A stretch of DNA of 64,000 nucleotides from Flavobacteriaceae bacterium MAR_2009_75. Its GTDB lineage: Bacteria; Bacteroidota; Bacteroidia; Flavobacteriales; Flavobacteriaceae. The position numbers and the translations under genes are program-made. The stretch covers positions 62,001-126,000 of the forward strand of contig PHTZ01000001.1 of assembly GCA_002813285.1 (NCBI GenBank), written 5' to 3'. Shown here in pieces: positions 8,182-17,315 of the stretch; the first letter of the stretch is position 1, and each line of letters begins with the position of its first letter. The notes under the pieces are model-generated. The model was not told the DNA's origin. It searched no databases and saw only the letters and a program-made list of their open reading frames with translations.

Positions 8182-9537
8182 TCAAATATTGATATAAACC
8201 GTTTTTTTGTTCATAAACTCTTTGATACCATGGGCTGAAAGCTCTCTACCATAACCCGATATTTTTACTCCGCCAAAGGGAAGCCTTGGATCGCTCTTCA
8301 CCAGCTCATTGACAAAAACGGCACCCTCATCAAATTCATTTACCAATTTGTTTACCCTATCCATTTTTTGGGTAAATATCGACACACCTAAGCCAAATTG
8401 TGAACTGTTCGATAATCGTACGGCCTCATCATCAGTCTTAAAAGTTGTAATGCCTATTGCAGGGCCAAACGTTTCATCTTTAAAAACGGGCATATCTGAA
8501 GTAACCCCTGTTAAAACCGTAGGTTCGAAATAAGTGCCGTTTCTCTTACCTCCTAAGACAATCTCAGCACCCATTTTCACCGATTCGTTAACTTGTTTCT
8601 CTAAATCTTCAGCGAGATCCTCTCTAGCTAATACTCCAATATAAGAGTCTTCGTTCATAGGGTCGCCACTTTTTAACTCCTGAACTTTAAGAGTAAATTT
8701 TTCTATAAATTCATTCGCAATTTTTTCATGAACCAATAACCGCTTACCTGCAATACAACTCTGCCCCGTATTCTGAAAACGTGCCTGAACACAAATATCT
8801 ACACAGCTATCGATGTTTGCATCATCAAAAACGACAAGTGCATTACTACCGCCAAGTTCTAAAACGGTCTTTTTTATTTCCTTTCCGGCAATCGATGCAA
8901 CAGATGCTCCGGCAGGAGTGCTACCAGTTAGTGTAGCTGCCTTTACCAAAGGATTTTGTAGAACATATTCTATTTTTTCACTACCAATCACCAAATTTTG
9001 AAAACATCCTTTTGGAAAACCTGCATTGATAAATACCTGCTCCAATAACTCTGCTGATTTCATGACATTTGAGGCATGTTTCAAAATACCTACATTGCCC
9101 GCCATCAAATTGGGCGCAGCGAATCGAAATACTTGCCAAAAAGGATAATTCCACGGCATCACCGCCAAAATAACACCAATCGGTTCAAAGCTGACATAGC
9201 TTTCATTCGCATCGGTCTTAATCTCTTCATTTTGTAACTGGTCTTTAGCATTTTCGGCATAGTACTCGCATACCCAAGCACATTTTTCAACTTCGGCCAT
9301 CGCTTGGCTTATAGGTTTACCCATTTCTTGGGTAATCGTTTCTGCATAAAGTTTCTGATTGGTTCTAAGCTCTTTAGCTGCCTTTAACATCAAATCGGTG
9401 CGGTGCTCAAATGAGGTTTGCCGCCATTCTAAATAGCATTCACTTCCAAATTGTATTTTATCTCTTAATTCATTTTCAGTCAGTTCTTTAAAACTAAAAA
9501 TTTTCTCTCCTGTGTATGGATTAATTGATTCTTTCAT
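8182..9537 (-). CDS. NAD(P)-dependent succinate-semialdehyde dehydrogenase-like
   Basis: A 451-residue aldehyde dehydrogenase. Nucleotide-binding MPWNYPFWQ and K153, the catalytic Glu227 in LELGGSNA and nucleophile Cys261 in NTGQSCIAGKR are all present. The short N-terminus starting directly with INPYTGE, and the length, fit the Sad/YneI-type succinate-semialdehyde dehydrogenase group better than the longer GabD type. The likely reaction is succinate semialdehyde to succinate, but other small aldehydes are possible. No GABA transaminase gene is nearby to confirm the pathway. Confidence 0.88.
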   Translation of the reverse strand: MKESINPYTGEKIFSFKELTENELRDKIQFGSECYLEWRQTSFEHRTDLMLKAAKELRTNQKLYAETITQEMGKPISQAMAEVEKCAWVCEYYAENAKDQLQNEEIKTDANESYVSFEPIGVILAVMPWNYPFWQVFRFAAPNLMAGNVGILKHASNVMKSAELLEQVFINAGFPKGCFQNLVIGSEKIEYVLQNPLVKAATLTGSTPAGASVASIAGKEIKKTVLELGGSNALVVFDDANIDSCVDICVQARFQNTGQSCIAGKRLLVHEKIANEFIEKFTLKVQELKSGDPMNEDSYIGVLAREDLAEDLEKQVNESVKMGAEIVLGGKRNGTYFEPTVLTGVTSDMPVFKDETFGPAIGITTFKTDDEAVRLSNSSQFGLGVSIFTQKMDRVNKLVNEFDEGAVFVNELVKSDPRLPFGGVKISGYGRELSAHGIKEFMNKKTVYINI

Positions 9538-9768
9538 CTCAGTTCTTCATTTTATTAAAACTAAGCATATATATGTAGAGCTAATAGTTTCGGTCGATTA
9601 AATTAATTTATCGCATTAACATTTATACCTTTTGAAACCAATGTAGCTCTGTTCCTTTAATTCCAAATCTTTATAAATCACTTTAAATGTTCATAACCCG
9701 GTTAAAAAGTAATATTTTGATAACTGTAGGTATTACCCTTAATCGCTATCTTTATAAAAACCTGTAAG

Positions 9769-10176
9769 ATGAGCGATAGATCTCAGAGTCTTCTACGTAT
9801 TCGCCCTGAAATACCTTCTGCAAATATTAACAATCAAATGAGTAGCGAAGAGCATTTTCAAAACAGCACTCTTCGACCGGTCATCAAAATGCAGAACGAT
9901 TTATTTCTAGCGGCATTTAAAAACTATATTACAAAACATAAGAACTCATTCTTCAATCTTTCACACCTGAAACGCTTTGAGTATGTCGAGAATGCCATTC
10001 AAAAAGATATCAAATTCAGAAATTCGCTAAAAGGTATGGTCATCGGCCAATTTACCGTTGAAGAATATGAGACCTACATTCTTAACTCATCGGCCCTGAA
10101 TAAGCGTATGATGAATATGGTAGTGAATCGACTTAAAGATCAAATTCAACTTTTTGAAGAGCCTATTTTAGTTTAA
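9769..10176 (+). CDS. conserved Flavobacteriia protein of unknown function
   Basis: A 135-residue soluble, mostly helical protein. The pattern LRIRPEIPSA, then STLRPVIKMQNDLF, KDIKFRNSLKGMVIGQFT and NSSALNKRMMNMVV resembles a family I recall as common in Flavobacteriia and sometimes labelled glyoxalase. I see none of the glyoxalase metal-ligand pattern, so I do not use that name. Its 3' end overlaps the convergent DUF2461 gene by 9 bases. Codon use looks like that of its neighbours. Confidence 0.8.
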   Translation: MSDRSQSLLRIRPEIPSANINNQMSSEEHFQNSTLRPVIKMQNDLFLAAFKNYITKHKNSFFNLSHLKRFEYVENAIQKDIKFRNSLKGMVIGQFTVEEYETYILNSSALNKRMMNMVVNRLKDQIQLFEEPILV

Positions 10177-10848
10177 GAGCGATTCTCCGTTGAGGTTGGT
10201 CGTGAGCACATCGCTCATATAATCAAAGTAAGGGCGTATCGTCTTAAATGAAAGGTCGACTTCATCGATAAACTTTGATGACAATACCTGTTTGTCAGTA
10301 AATCTTCGAATGAAAATATACTGTTTGTATTTAATCAAATCGATATTTTCGTGGGTTTTATCAAATCCTTTCGGGGCGGTCTTTACCCTATCACCTTGTA
10401 AATTTCCCCAAATATTTTGAAAAGTGGTATCTTCGATAATCTCACGCATTTCAGATGCATCTTGTTCAAATTCTTTGCGAATACGCAACAGGTCTTCTTT
10501 ATTAGGGTTCCAAAAACCAGTAGCGATAAAAGAGTCTCCCGGCTTAATTTGTATATAATAGCCGCCTCTATGCTGAGCGCCTAATCTAGAAAAAGAGCCG
10601 GCAAAATGTGATTTATAAGGTGTTTTATCATGAGAGAATCTCACATCCCTATAAATTCTGAACATTTTCATTTTTTCGATTTCATCGTGAACCTCAAGTC
10701 TTTCTTGAACTTTAGTGAAAAAACTTTTGACCTCTTTTTCATGTACTTTGAATTCAGTTTTGTGTTCGGTAAACCATTCCCGATTATTGTTTTTTTCTAA
10801 GCGTTTTAAAAATTCTAAGTTAAGCTTAGTAATTGTAGATTGTAACAT
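10168..10848 (-). CDS. DUF2461 family protein
   Basis: A 226-residue cytoplasmic protein of the DUF2461 (TIGR02453) family, of unknown biochemical activity. Signatures seen: NNREWFTEHK near the N-terminus, IYRDVRFSHDKTPYKSHFAGSF in the first third, RGGYYIQIKPG and ATGFWNPNKEDL in the middle. Length is usual for the family. It overlaps the convergent conserved gene by 9 bases at its 3' end. Confidence 0.9.
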   Translation of the reverse strand: MLQSTITKLNLEFLKRLEKNNNREWFTEHKTEFKVHEKEVKSFFTKVQERLEVHDEIEKMKMFRIYRDVRFSHDKTPYKSHFAGSFSRLGAQHRGGYYIQIKPGDSFIATGFWNPNKEDLLRIRKEFEQDASEMREIIEDTTFQNIWGNLQGDRVKTAPKGFDKTHENIDLIKYKQYIFIRRFTDKQVLSSKFIDEVDLSFKTIRPYFDYMSDVLTTNLNGESLLN

Positions 10849-10916
10849 ACGACCAAAAGGTTGTTATTTATGCTAAAGTTAACCTTTTTCGGAAATCGGA
10901 CTTTTGTAATAATGAG

Positions 10917-10924
10917 TATTTTTG
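10917..10924 (+). promoter_or_regulatory. -7 box TATTTTTG of the cysE-cysM operon
   Basis: A full match to TAnnTTTG, 18 bases before the ATG of cysE. The box also contains the upstream in-frame TTG (10922), which argues that translation starts at 10943 rather than at that TTG. No clear -33 element was found. Confidence 0.45.
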
Positions 10925-10942
10925 AACAATATTAGCTTCTTT

Positions 10943-11737
10943 ATGGATAAGAAATCGATCATCGACCAGATCAAAACACACAAAAAGCAACCCAATTTAC
11001 GATATAAGTTAAAGGAGAAGGTAGAGGTTTTCACCAACCTTTTATTCTATACCCTATTTGATATCGACACCCCTGTTGCCAAGAATTTAGATAAGTTGGA
11101 GGAACAGTTCGACGGACTGGTAGAGCTTGCCTGTTGGAACGTTGATAAATCGTGCAAGACGGTTTGGAACAATTATGTTTCTAAGCTTCCTAATATTCTT
11201 GAACGTTTGAATTTAGATGCCGAAGCGACCGTAAACTGTGATCCGGCCTCTCTGTCGATTGAGGAGGTTTATATGGCCTATCCCGGTTTTTATGCAATTG
11301 CTATTTACAGACTCTCTCACGAACTGTATTCAGAAGGTTTTCCGTTAGTACCAAGATTAATGACAGAATATGCCCATCGACAAACGGGCGTAGACATTAA
11401 CCCGGGTGCACAAATCGGCGATTCTTTTCATATCGATCATGGCACCGGTATCGTTATCGGTGAAACCGCCATAATTAAAGACCATGTTAAAATTTATCAG
11501 GGAGTTACCCTTGGTGGCTTATATGTGGCCAAACATTTGCAAAAAACGAAACGCCACCCTACCATAGAGAACAATGTGACCATCTATGCCAATGCAACTA
11601 TTCTCGGGGGTGATACCGTAATCGGCGAGAATTCTATTATCGGGGGCAATGCGTGGTTAACGGCCTCGGTCGCGCCCAACTCAACCGTATTTCACACTCC
11701 AGAAATTAAAATAAAAACATTACCGCATGTCTCATAA
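10943..11737 (+). CDS. cysE: serine O-acetyltransferase
   Basis: A 264-residue enzyme that makes O-acetylserine from serine and acetyl-CoA, the first step of cysteine synthesis. An N-terminal helical domain is followed from about residue 150 by left-handed beta-helix hexapeptide repeats; GAQIGDSFHIDHGTGIVIGE carries the conserved catalytic Asp-His, and VTLGGLY follows. The longer Bacteroidota type has this extended N-terminus. I start at ATG 10943; the open frame extends to a TTG at 10922, which overlaps a -7 box. The stop overlaps the start of the cysteine synthase gene by 11 bases, so the two consecutive pathway enzymes are coupled. Confidence 0.95.
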   Translation: MDKKSIIDQIKTHKKQPNLRYKLKEKVEVFTNLLFYTLFDIDTPVAKNLDKLEEQFDGLVELACWNVDKSCKTVWNNYVSKLPNILERLNLDAEATVNCDPASLSIEEVYMAYPGFYAIAIYRLSHELYSEGFPLVPRLMTEYAHRQTGVDINPGAQIGDSFHIDHGTGIVIGETAIIKDHVKIYQGVTLGGLYVAKHLQKTKRHPTIENNVTIYANATILGGDTVIGENSIIGGNAWLTASVAPNSTVFHTPEIKIKTLPHVS

Positions 11738-12611
11738 CTTACTTGATTTAATTGGTAACACGCCTTTAGTTGAATCTCGTGTATTGAATACAAACCCGAA
11801 CATAAAATTATATTTCAAATTAGAAGGCCAAAACCCTGGTGGTAGTGTTAAGGATCGTGCAGCTTTTAATATGATAAAAAGCGCGTTAGCCCGCGGGGAA
11901 ATCAATTCGGAGTCTAAACTAATCGAGGCCACGAGTGGAAATACTGGTATCGCCTTAGCCATGATTGCAGGTGTTTACGGTTTGAATATTGAATTGGTTA
12001 TGCCTGAAAATGCTACTAAAGAACGTGTTCAGACAATGAAAGCCTATGGTGCAAAGGTTACCTTGACCTCTTCGGATGTCGGAATCGAAGGTGCTCGAGA
12101 CTATGCTGAATCAAAAGTGAAAAACGAAGGGTATACAATGATCAACCAATTTGCCAACGACGATAATTGGAAAGCTCATTATAAAACAACGGGGCCCGAA
12201 ATTTGGAAAGATACCGAGAACAAAATAACCCATTTTGTATCTGCCATGGGAACCACCGGCACGATAATGGGTACTTCTACCTATTTAAAGGAACAGAATA
12301 AAGCTATTCAAATTGTTGGGGTGCAACCTACAGATAATTCGAGTATACCGGGTATTAGAAAATGGCCGCAAGAATATTTACCTAAGATTTTTGACGCTAG
12401 CAAGGTTGACCAAGTAATTGAAGTAAGCGAAGAAGAGGCAAGAGAAATGGCGCGTAAATTGGCCAAAGAAGAAGGTATTTTTTCTGGTATGAGCAGTGGC
12501 GGAGCTGCTGCTGCTGCACTTCGTTTGGCCGAAACCCTTGAGAGTGGGGTAATCGTGTCGATTGTGTGTGATCGTGGTGATCGCTATTTGTCTTCAGACA
12601 TGTTCGATTAA
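11727..12611 (+). CDS. cysM: cysteine synthase
   Basis: A 294-residue PLP enzyme converting O-acetylserine and sulfide to cysteine. The PLP lysine is K42 in GGSVKDR; the substrate loop EATSGNTGIALA, the glycine-rich phosphate loop MGTTGTIMG and the C-terminal GIFSGMSSGGA are all present. The short length and the spacing fit the CysM (type B) group better than CysK. It overlaps cysE by 11 bases. It is convergent with an alpha/beta hydrolase gene 10 bases away; no terminator hairpin stands out there. Confidence 0.94.
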   Translation: MSHNLLDLIGNTPLVESRVLNTNPNIKLYFKLEGQNPGGSVKDRAAFNMIKSALARGEINSESKLIEATSGNTGIALAMIAGVYGLNIELVMPENATKERVQTMKAYGAKVTLTSSDVGIEGARDYAESKVKNEGYTMINQFANDDNWKAHYKTTGPEIWKDTENKITHFVSAMGTTGTIMGTSTYLKEQNKAIQIVGVQPTDNSSIPGIRKWPQEYLPKIFDASKVDQVIEVSEEEAREMARKLAKEEGIFSGMSSGGAAAAALRLAETLESGVIVSIVCDRGDRYLSSDMFD

Positions 12612-12621
12612 TAAGATTCTT

Positions 12622-13419
12622 CTAGTTTAGAGCTTCCTGAATTCCAGTTTTAAAAGCTTTGTAATCTTGCAAATAGTTATGACCCGCATTTTCTATGGAA
12701 ATAAAATGCTTGTTTTTATTTGGAATGACCTTGTAAAGCCTTTCCGCAGACTTAAACGGTATTACACCATCGTCTTTACCATGAAATAGATAGATTTCAC
12801 ATGAAACATTTTTTATATATTCATTTGAAGGAAACCTAAATTTCGAAAGCCAGTCGACTGCTAAAAAAGGAAATCGATGTTTACCCAAGTCGACTGCACT
12901 ATAAAAAGGTGATTCTAAAATCAATTTTTTCGGCTTATTTTTAGAAGCGAGCCAAGTTGCAATACCTGTACCAAAAGAGCGGCCGTATACAATCACCTGA
13001 TGCTCATCATACCTATTAACAGTGTATTCATAAAATTGTTGTGCGTCGGAATAAAGAGCTTCTTCACTGAGTTTCCCCGTGCTTTTTCCATAAGTTCTAT
13101 AATCGACCAAAATAGATTCATAGCCATTTCTAGAAAACATATTTGCTACGTGAATTAAATGCGAAATATTACCCGAATTACCATGAAAATATAGAATAAT
13201 ACCTTTAGGATTATCTTGTTTTATATGTACCGCATTTAGTTTTGCACCATCGTCGGTAGTGATAAAAAACTCTTCATAAGGTTGGCAAAAATCAAAACTA
13301 TGGTTGGTGGGCATTGTGGAAGGAAAAAATATCAACCGTTCTTGATATATATAAGCTGATACCGAAATTGACAAATAAATAAAGATGAAGGCAGCCGACC
13401 ATTTCTTAAGTCTACGCAT
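12622..13419 (-). CDS. alpha/beta hydrolase, membrane-anchored (BEM46/ABHD-like)
   Basis: A 265-residue serine hydrolase. An N-terminal hydrophobic segment (about 9-24) probably anchors it. Oxyanion loop YFHGNSGN, nucleophile Ser148 in YGRSFG, acid Asp216/217 in FHGKDDGVIP and His247 in ENAGHNYL make a complete triad. The arrangement resembles the BEM46/ABHD13-type family of unknown substrate. A terminator lies 45-77 bases upstream of its start, so it is separated from the preceding secreted-protein gene. Confidence 0.88.
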   Translation of the reverse strand: MRRLKKWSAAFIFIYLSISVSAYIYQERLIFFPSTMPTNHSFDFCQPYEEFFITTDDGAKLNAVHIKQDNPKGIILYFHGNSGNISHLIHVANMFSRNGYESILVDYRTYGKSTGKLSEEALYSDAQQFYEYTVNRYDEHQVIVYGRSFGTGIATWLASKNKPKKLILESPFYSAVDLGKHRFPFLAVDWLSKFRFPSNEYIKNVSCEIYLFHGKDDGVIPFKSAERLYKVIPNKNKHFISIENAGHNYLQDYKAFKTGIQEALN

Positions 13420-13463
13420 GGCTAATGTAAAATATTGGGAACCCCGTTATGTATTAAAGATGA

Positions 13464-13496
13464 AGAAAAAAATGAAAGCGCCTTTCAGCGCTCTCT
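13464..13496 (-). terminator. intrinsic terminator
   Basis: On the minus strand an 8-bp stem (GAGAGCGC with GCGCTTTC, one G-T pair) with a 6-base loop is followed by ATTTTTTT. It lies 27 bases after the stop of the small secreted protein gene and before the hydrolase gene, so it ends that transcript. Confidence 0.75.
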
Positions 13497-13522
13497 CATT
13501 TTGTAAATTAAGTTATCGAATT

Positions 13523-14029
13523 TTACATTTCACTATGTTTTTCCAAAACTAACTCAACTACTTCGCCATTGTCATCGGTTATCACAATCAAAGAGTTCAA
13601 ACTCTTTTCAGACATATTTTCACTCTTTTTAATATTCAAATACTTACTATTCTCAAGGGCTTTAAATATTTCATCGTCATTAGTTCCGAAAACAAAGTCT
13701 TTATTGGCATCTGAAGTATAACTAAACTTTATGATTTCATCAAAATCTTCATCAGCATCGTTATCTATGCTTACGATTTTAGAAATTTTCTTCGGAGTTA
13801 TAATTCTTCTAGCGTCGATTTTTTCTTCATCTTCTTCGGCGAACTTGATATCTTGTCTTACTATGGTATGAATTTTAACCGATTTCTTCACCAGAGTACC
13901 ATCTTCATACATTTCATATTTCTTTTGAGCAGTCTCTTCAGAAATTTCACGATCTACACCTTGGGCATATATCGACCCGCTTAGCATTAAAAGACAAAGT
14001 AAAAGTGCTTGTTTAGTATTTTTCATCAT
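13523..14029 (-). CDS. secreted protein of unknown function
   Basis: A 168-residue protein with a clear signal peptide ending near residue 23 (SGSIYAQ). The mature part is acidic and lysine-rich, with KKSVKIHTIVRQDIKFAEE and several DEDF/DDEIF stretches; no known domain is recognised. Two adjacent ATGs (Met1, Met2) make the exact start uncertain by one codon. It is monocistronic: a terminator follows directly, and the gap before it to corA is about 100 bases. Periplasmic or surface location is inferred from the signal only. Confidence 0.75.
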   Translation of the reverse strand: MMKNTKQALLLCLLMLSGSIYAQGVDREISEETAQKKYEMYEDGTLVKKSVKIHTIVRQDIKFAEEDEEKIDARRIITPKKISKIVSIDNDADEDFDEIIKFSYTSDANKDFVFGTNDDEIFKALENSKYLNIKKSENMSEKSLNSLIVITDDNGEVVELVLEKHSEM

Positions 14030-14126
14030 TTCTAATTTTAAATATTACGCAATATAGAACCTACTAGGGCCCTAGATCAGCTCAAATAAAGCGAATGATG
14101 AACCATAAACCAATGCCTAAACAATC

Positions 14127-15230
14127 TTATAACCACTTCTTAATCTTAAAATAGATCAACAAACCTATGAAAAGTGCAATCATAAGTCCCCAAACCATAG
14201 GGTAGCCATATTTCCAATGTAGTTCGGGCATATGGTCAAAATTCATACCGTAGATACCGGCAATAAAAGTCAAGGGAATAAATATCGAGGCCATTATAGT
14301 CAGTACTTTCATCACCTCGTTCATTTTATTGCTCATATTGCTCATATACATCTCCATAAGACTCATAGACATTTCACGATAGATTTGAAGACTTTCGTTG
14401 ATTTCAAGGGAATGATCTAACACATCTCTCAAGAATACTTTGGTATCTTTAGAGATTAACGGGTTTTCAGAATCAATCAAACGACCCACCAACTCCCGTA
14501 CAGGCGATATCCACCTGCGAACTTTTAGTACTTCTTTTTTTACATTCTGTATCTCTTGGGCAACCTCATTTGTCGGGTTCGCATATACCAATTCTTCAAG
14601 GTGCTCTATCTTTTCATTTAAGTACTCCAAAACCACAAAGTAGTTATCTACAATGGCATCGAGCAGTGCAAAAAATAAATAATCGGCTCCCCTACTTCGA
14701 ATTCTTCCCGACTTGTTGCGCACTCGATTTCTAACCCCTGTAAATACATCATCTTCCAATTCTTGAAAAACAAGCACACAATTTTCAAGAAGTACCATAG
14801 CTACATGTTCACATACGAGCTCTTGAGTTTCATCATCTACATAAAGCATTTTAAAAACACCGAAAATGTAGTCTTCGTATTCATCCACTTTTGGTCTTTG
14901 ATGGGTATTCACGGTATCTTCCATCACCAATGAATTTAACCCGAAACGTTTGCCGACCTTCTCTATAAAATCCTCATCACTAATGCCTATAATGTCGATC
15001 CAAGAAGTAAGAGGTGGGTCTTTATGAGCAACAATTGAGTCAATATTACCTGGGTTAATGGTATTCAGCTCCTCATTGTTATACTCGAGAATATTGACAA
15101 CACTTTCTTTGCCTTCTCTTCGGCCCATATAGGTAATGGTACCAGGGGCTTTACCCATTTTACCCTCAAATCTCGATTTTTTCTTAGGTCTAAGTTTACT
15201 TAGAATTTTCTTTCTTTTTGGCTTTCCCAT
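14127..15230 (-). CDS. corA: magnesium/cobalt transporter CorA
   Basis: A 367-residue divalent-cation channel. A basic N-terminal tail (KPKRKKILSKLRPKKK) precedes the large cytoplasmic funnel domain; two C-terminal membrane helices (about 307-327 and 343-361) flank the selectivity motif YGMN (327-330), with the MPE loop soon after. The last residues KIKKWL match the basic C-terminal end of the family. Length is normal for bacterial CorA. It stands alone, with about 45 bases to truA upstream. Confidence 0.95.
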   Translation of the reverse strand: MGKPKRKKILSKLRPKKKSRFEGKMGKAPGTITYMGRREGKESVVNILEYNNEELNTINPGNIDSIVAHKDPPLTSWIDIIGISDEDFIEKVGKRFGLNSLVMEDTVNTHQRPKVDEYEDYIFGVFKMLYVDDETQELVCEHVAMVLLENCVLVFQELEDDVFTGVRNRVRNKSGRIRSRGADYLFFALLDAIVDNYFVVLEYLNEKIEHLEELVYANPTNEVAQEIQNVKKEVLKVRRWISPVRELVGRLIDSENPLISKDTKVFLRDVLDHSLEINESLQIYREMSMSLMEMYMSNMSNKMNEVMKVLTIMASIFIPLTFIAGIYGMNFDHMPELHWKYGYPMVWGLMIALFIGLLIYFKIKKWL

Positions 15231-15275
15231 GAACGGAACTATTTCTATAAATATAGTTAGAAGCGGATTTTATTT

Positions 15276-16067
15276 TTAACTTTTTTGAAAATCTATTTTG
15301 TTTAGTAACAATCCAGATGCAGGAGCAACGTATGTCAACTTAACTTCATTTTTATTTTCTAAAGATTTTTTAATTTCAGAAATAGAGAGTTCTCCTTTTC
15401 CCACTTGAATCAGCGCCCCCATAATCATACGAACTTGATAGCGCATAAAACCGGAAGCTTTAATATAAAGAGCATAGCTTTTCTCAGGAAAAAAATTAGC
15501 TGTCAATAAATCATTTTCTTTCAATTCACAAGAGAGAACAGATCTAATCGTATTCGTGCCTTCACGCAATCTAGCGGTGTATGAAGAAAAGTCGTGTATG
15601 CCTTGAAAATAACAAGCGGCATTTTTCATGAGTTCAATATCAAGTGGCTCTATAATATTCGCTAAGAAAGGTGCACAAAAGGGATGGTTCTTTTCTCCGA
15701 AAGAAAATAAGTAGATGTACTCTTTCAACTTGGTATCTTTAATTACATTGAAAGAATTATCGACCTCTTTAATACCAATAGCTTTTATATCGGGTGGTAG
15801 ATTCAAATTAAGTAGCTGTAAAAATGAGTCATTATCGTTTAGGGCCCGGTCTTCAAGAAATAACTCGAAATTCATTTCTAGTGCAGAAACCTTGGCATCG
15901 GTACGGCCTGCCCCCAATATTTTAAACTTCTGGTCGGGTAATACAAACTTCAAAGTTTTCACCAACATAGATTCTAAAGTCTTTTGACCAGGTTGATTTT
16001 GCCAACCGCTATACCGAAAACCCAAATATTGTAGGCTTATTAAATAATAAAATCGCTTTCTATGCAT
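15276..16067 (-). CDS. truA: tRNA pseudouridine synthase A
   Basis: A 263-residue enzyme that makes pseudouridine at positions 38-40 of the tRNA anticodon arm. Visible: the N-terminal strand LQYLGFRYSGWQNQPG, the catalytic Asp in GAGRTDAKVSA, and SGFMRYQVRMIMGALIQVG near the C-terminus. The open frame extends to a TTG at 16118, but TruA proteins begin only a few residues before this first strand, and 16118 would leave 17 bases to the divergent gene. I take ATG 16067; ATG 16076 is the alternative. Confidence 0.92.
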   Translation of the reverse strand: MHRKRFYYLISLQYLGFRYSGWQNQPGQKTLESMLVKTLKFVLPDQKFKILGAGRTDAKVSALEMNFELFLEDRALNDNDSFLQLLNLNLPPDIKAIGIKEVDNSFNVIKDTKLKEYIYLFSFGEKNHPFCAPFLANIIEPLDIELMKNAACYFQGIHDFSSYTARLREGTNTIRSVLSCELKENDLLTANFFPEKSYALYIKASGFMRYQVRMIMGALIQVGKGELSISEIKKSLENKNEVKLTYVAPASGLLLNKIDFQKS

Positions 16068-16135
16068 GAATTTCATTTGAAGCCAAACTAGCCATTTTTT
16101 TGTATTTTGTAAAGACAACCTTTAAATATTAAGTT

Positions 16136-16570
16136 ATGACCACCACTCTAAAAAAACCACCGACTTGGTTCTGGATAATTTCTGTTATCGCATTATTATG
16201 GAATATTATGGGTGTTATGGCCTATCTGGCCGATGCCTATATGAGTGTAGAGACTTTGGCTGAGCTCAGTCAAGAACAACGTATGTTGTACGAGTCTAGA
16301 CCAGCTTGGGCAACAGGGGCCTTTGCCTTAGCGGTTTGGGGAGGGTTAATTGGTAGTATCGGATTATTACTAAGAAAAAAGTGGGCGTACATACTGTTCA
16401 TCATTTCGTTGATTGCCGTTCTTGCACAAAATGTATATCAATTTTTTCTGAGTAATACTTTTGACGTATTGGGAACAGCAGCAATGGCCTTTCCAATACT
16501 TATCATCATTATAAGTATTCTTCTAATTCTATTTTCAAATTGGGCCAAGAAAAACGAATTTATAGGATAA
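16136..16570 (+). CDS. small integral membrane protein
   Basis: A 144-residue protein with four predicted membrane helices (about 12-32, 58-78, 83-104, 112-135). The first helix contains WFWIISVIALLWNIMGV, the loop has the acidic SQEQRMLYESRPAW, and a GLLLRKKWAY turn leads into helix 3. This looks like a widespread four-helix family of unknown function in Bacteroidota; no transport motif is evident. It is divergent from truA and followed by a gap of about 190 bases. Confidence 0.8.
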   Translation: MTTTLKKPPTWFWIISVIALLWNIMGVMAYLADAYMSVETLAELSQEQRMLYESRPAWATGAFALAVWGGLIGSIGLLLRKKWAYILFIISLIAVLAQNVYQFFLSNTFDVLGTAAMAFPILIIIISILLILFSNWAKKNEFIG

Positions 16571-16763
16571 TCGACGATTTTTTTTTCATTTTTAACTCAT
16601 AAAGACATAATTTGTTCTCGACTAACATCTTACGGTGTAAGTAGTTCCCCCGCCTTTCATAGCTAAATCTATGGAAATAGCGGTTTGTTGAATTTTTAAA
16701 TAAAAAAGCTCAAGGTTCGTTAGTATTTAAATTGTCCTATAACTAATCTTGTCATTGACCGCT

Positions 16764-17246
16764 ATGAGATTTATTGAAAAACTGTTTTCGTGGAACAAAA
16801 CGATACAAATTACTGTAGCCCTACTCTTAACACTAATAGTTTTTAGTTTTTACGGACTTTACACGAATACCTTTCCAGTATTAAAACCAGAGAACTTTGT
16901 ATTTCCGATACTCAGCTTGATTCATTTTGTATTCTTGTATGTACTTTGGTTTAAAATCAAGGAAGAAGAAGGCACTGACCCACAAATGAAAATTATTGAG
17001 TTTTTAATGTATGGTGTATGTGTGGTTTACGCCTTCAATGTCTATATGACTATTAGTACTTTGACAACCTATTTTGAATTCTCCAACCATGTTATACCTG
17101 CTACATTTTTTCCCATGGGTATATTAATATTAGTAATGCAATTAACATTAATCGGGCTTACCTTATTGGCTTTTAAGTACAGAAAGAACATCGTGGGCAA
17201 TTATAATTTTGATGATATGAATCAACACATTGATTCTTGGGAATAA
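16764..17246 (+). CDS. membrane protein of unknown function
   Basis: A 160-residue protein with four hydrophobic helices (about 15-33, 43-63, 75-100, 108-132). Nothing in it matches a family I know. I start at ATG 16764, because the frame otherwise reaches only a TTG at 16749. A strong bidirectional terminator follows 21 bases after the stop. Its neighbour at 16136 is also a small four-helix protein, but I see no sequence similarity between them. Confidence 0.75.
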   Translation: MRFIEKLFSWNKTIQITVALLLTLIVFSFYGLYTNTFPVLKPENFVFPILSLIHFVFLYVLWFKIKEEEGTDPQMKIIEFLMYGVCVVYAFNVYMTISTLTTYFEFSNHVIPATFFPMGILILVMQLTLIGLTLLAFKYRKNIVGNYNFDDMNQHIDSWE

Positions 17247-17266
17247 GAAAGTAACGTTAATAAAAC

Positions 17267-17300
17267 AAAAAGGCCCGAACGAGAGTTCGGGCCTTTTATT
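17267..17300. terminator. bidirectional intrinsic terminator
   Basis: A perfect 13-bp stem (AAAAGGCCCGAAC, loop GAGA, then its complement) with A-rich sequence on one side and T-rich on the other. It lies between two convergent genes (16764-17246 and 17316-18815) and can end both transcripts. Confidence 0.9.
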
Positions 17301-17315
17301 TTGCCACCTTAGCTA

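Noticed and set aside
9769-10176. Glyoxalase annotation for the 135-residue conserved protein
   Set aside because: No metal-binding His/Glu pattern or beta-alpha-beta-beta-beta module of glyoxalases is visible; left as unknown function.
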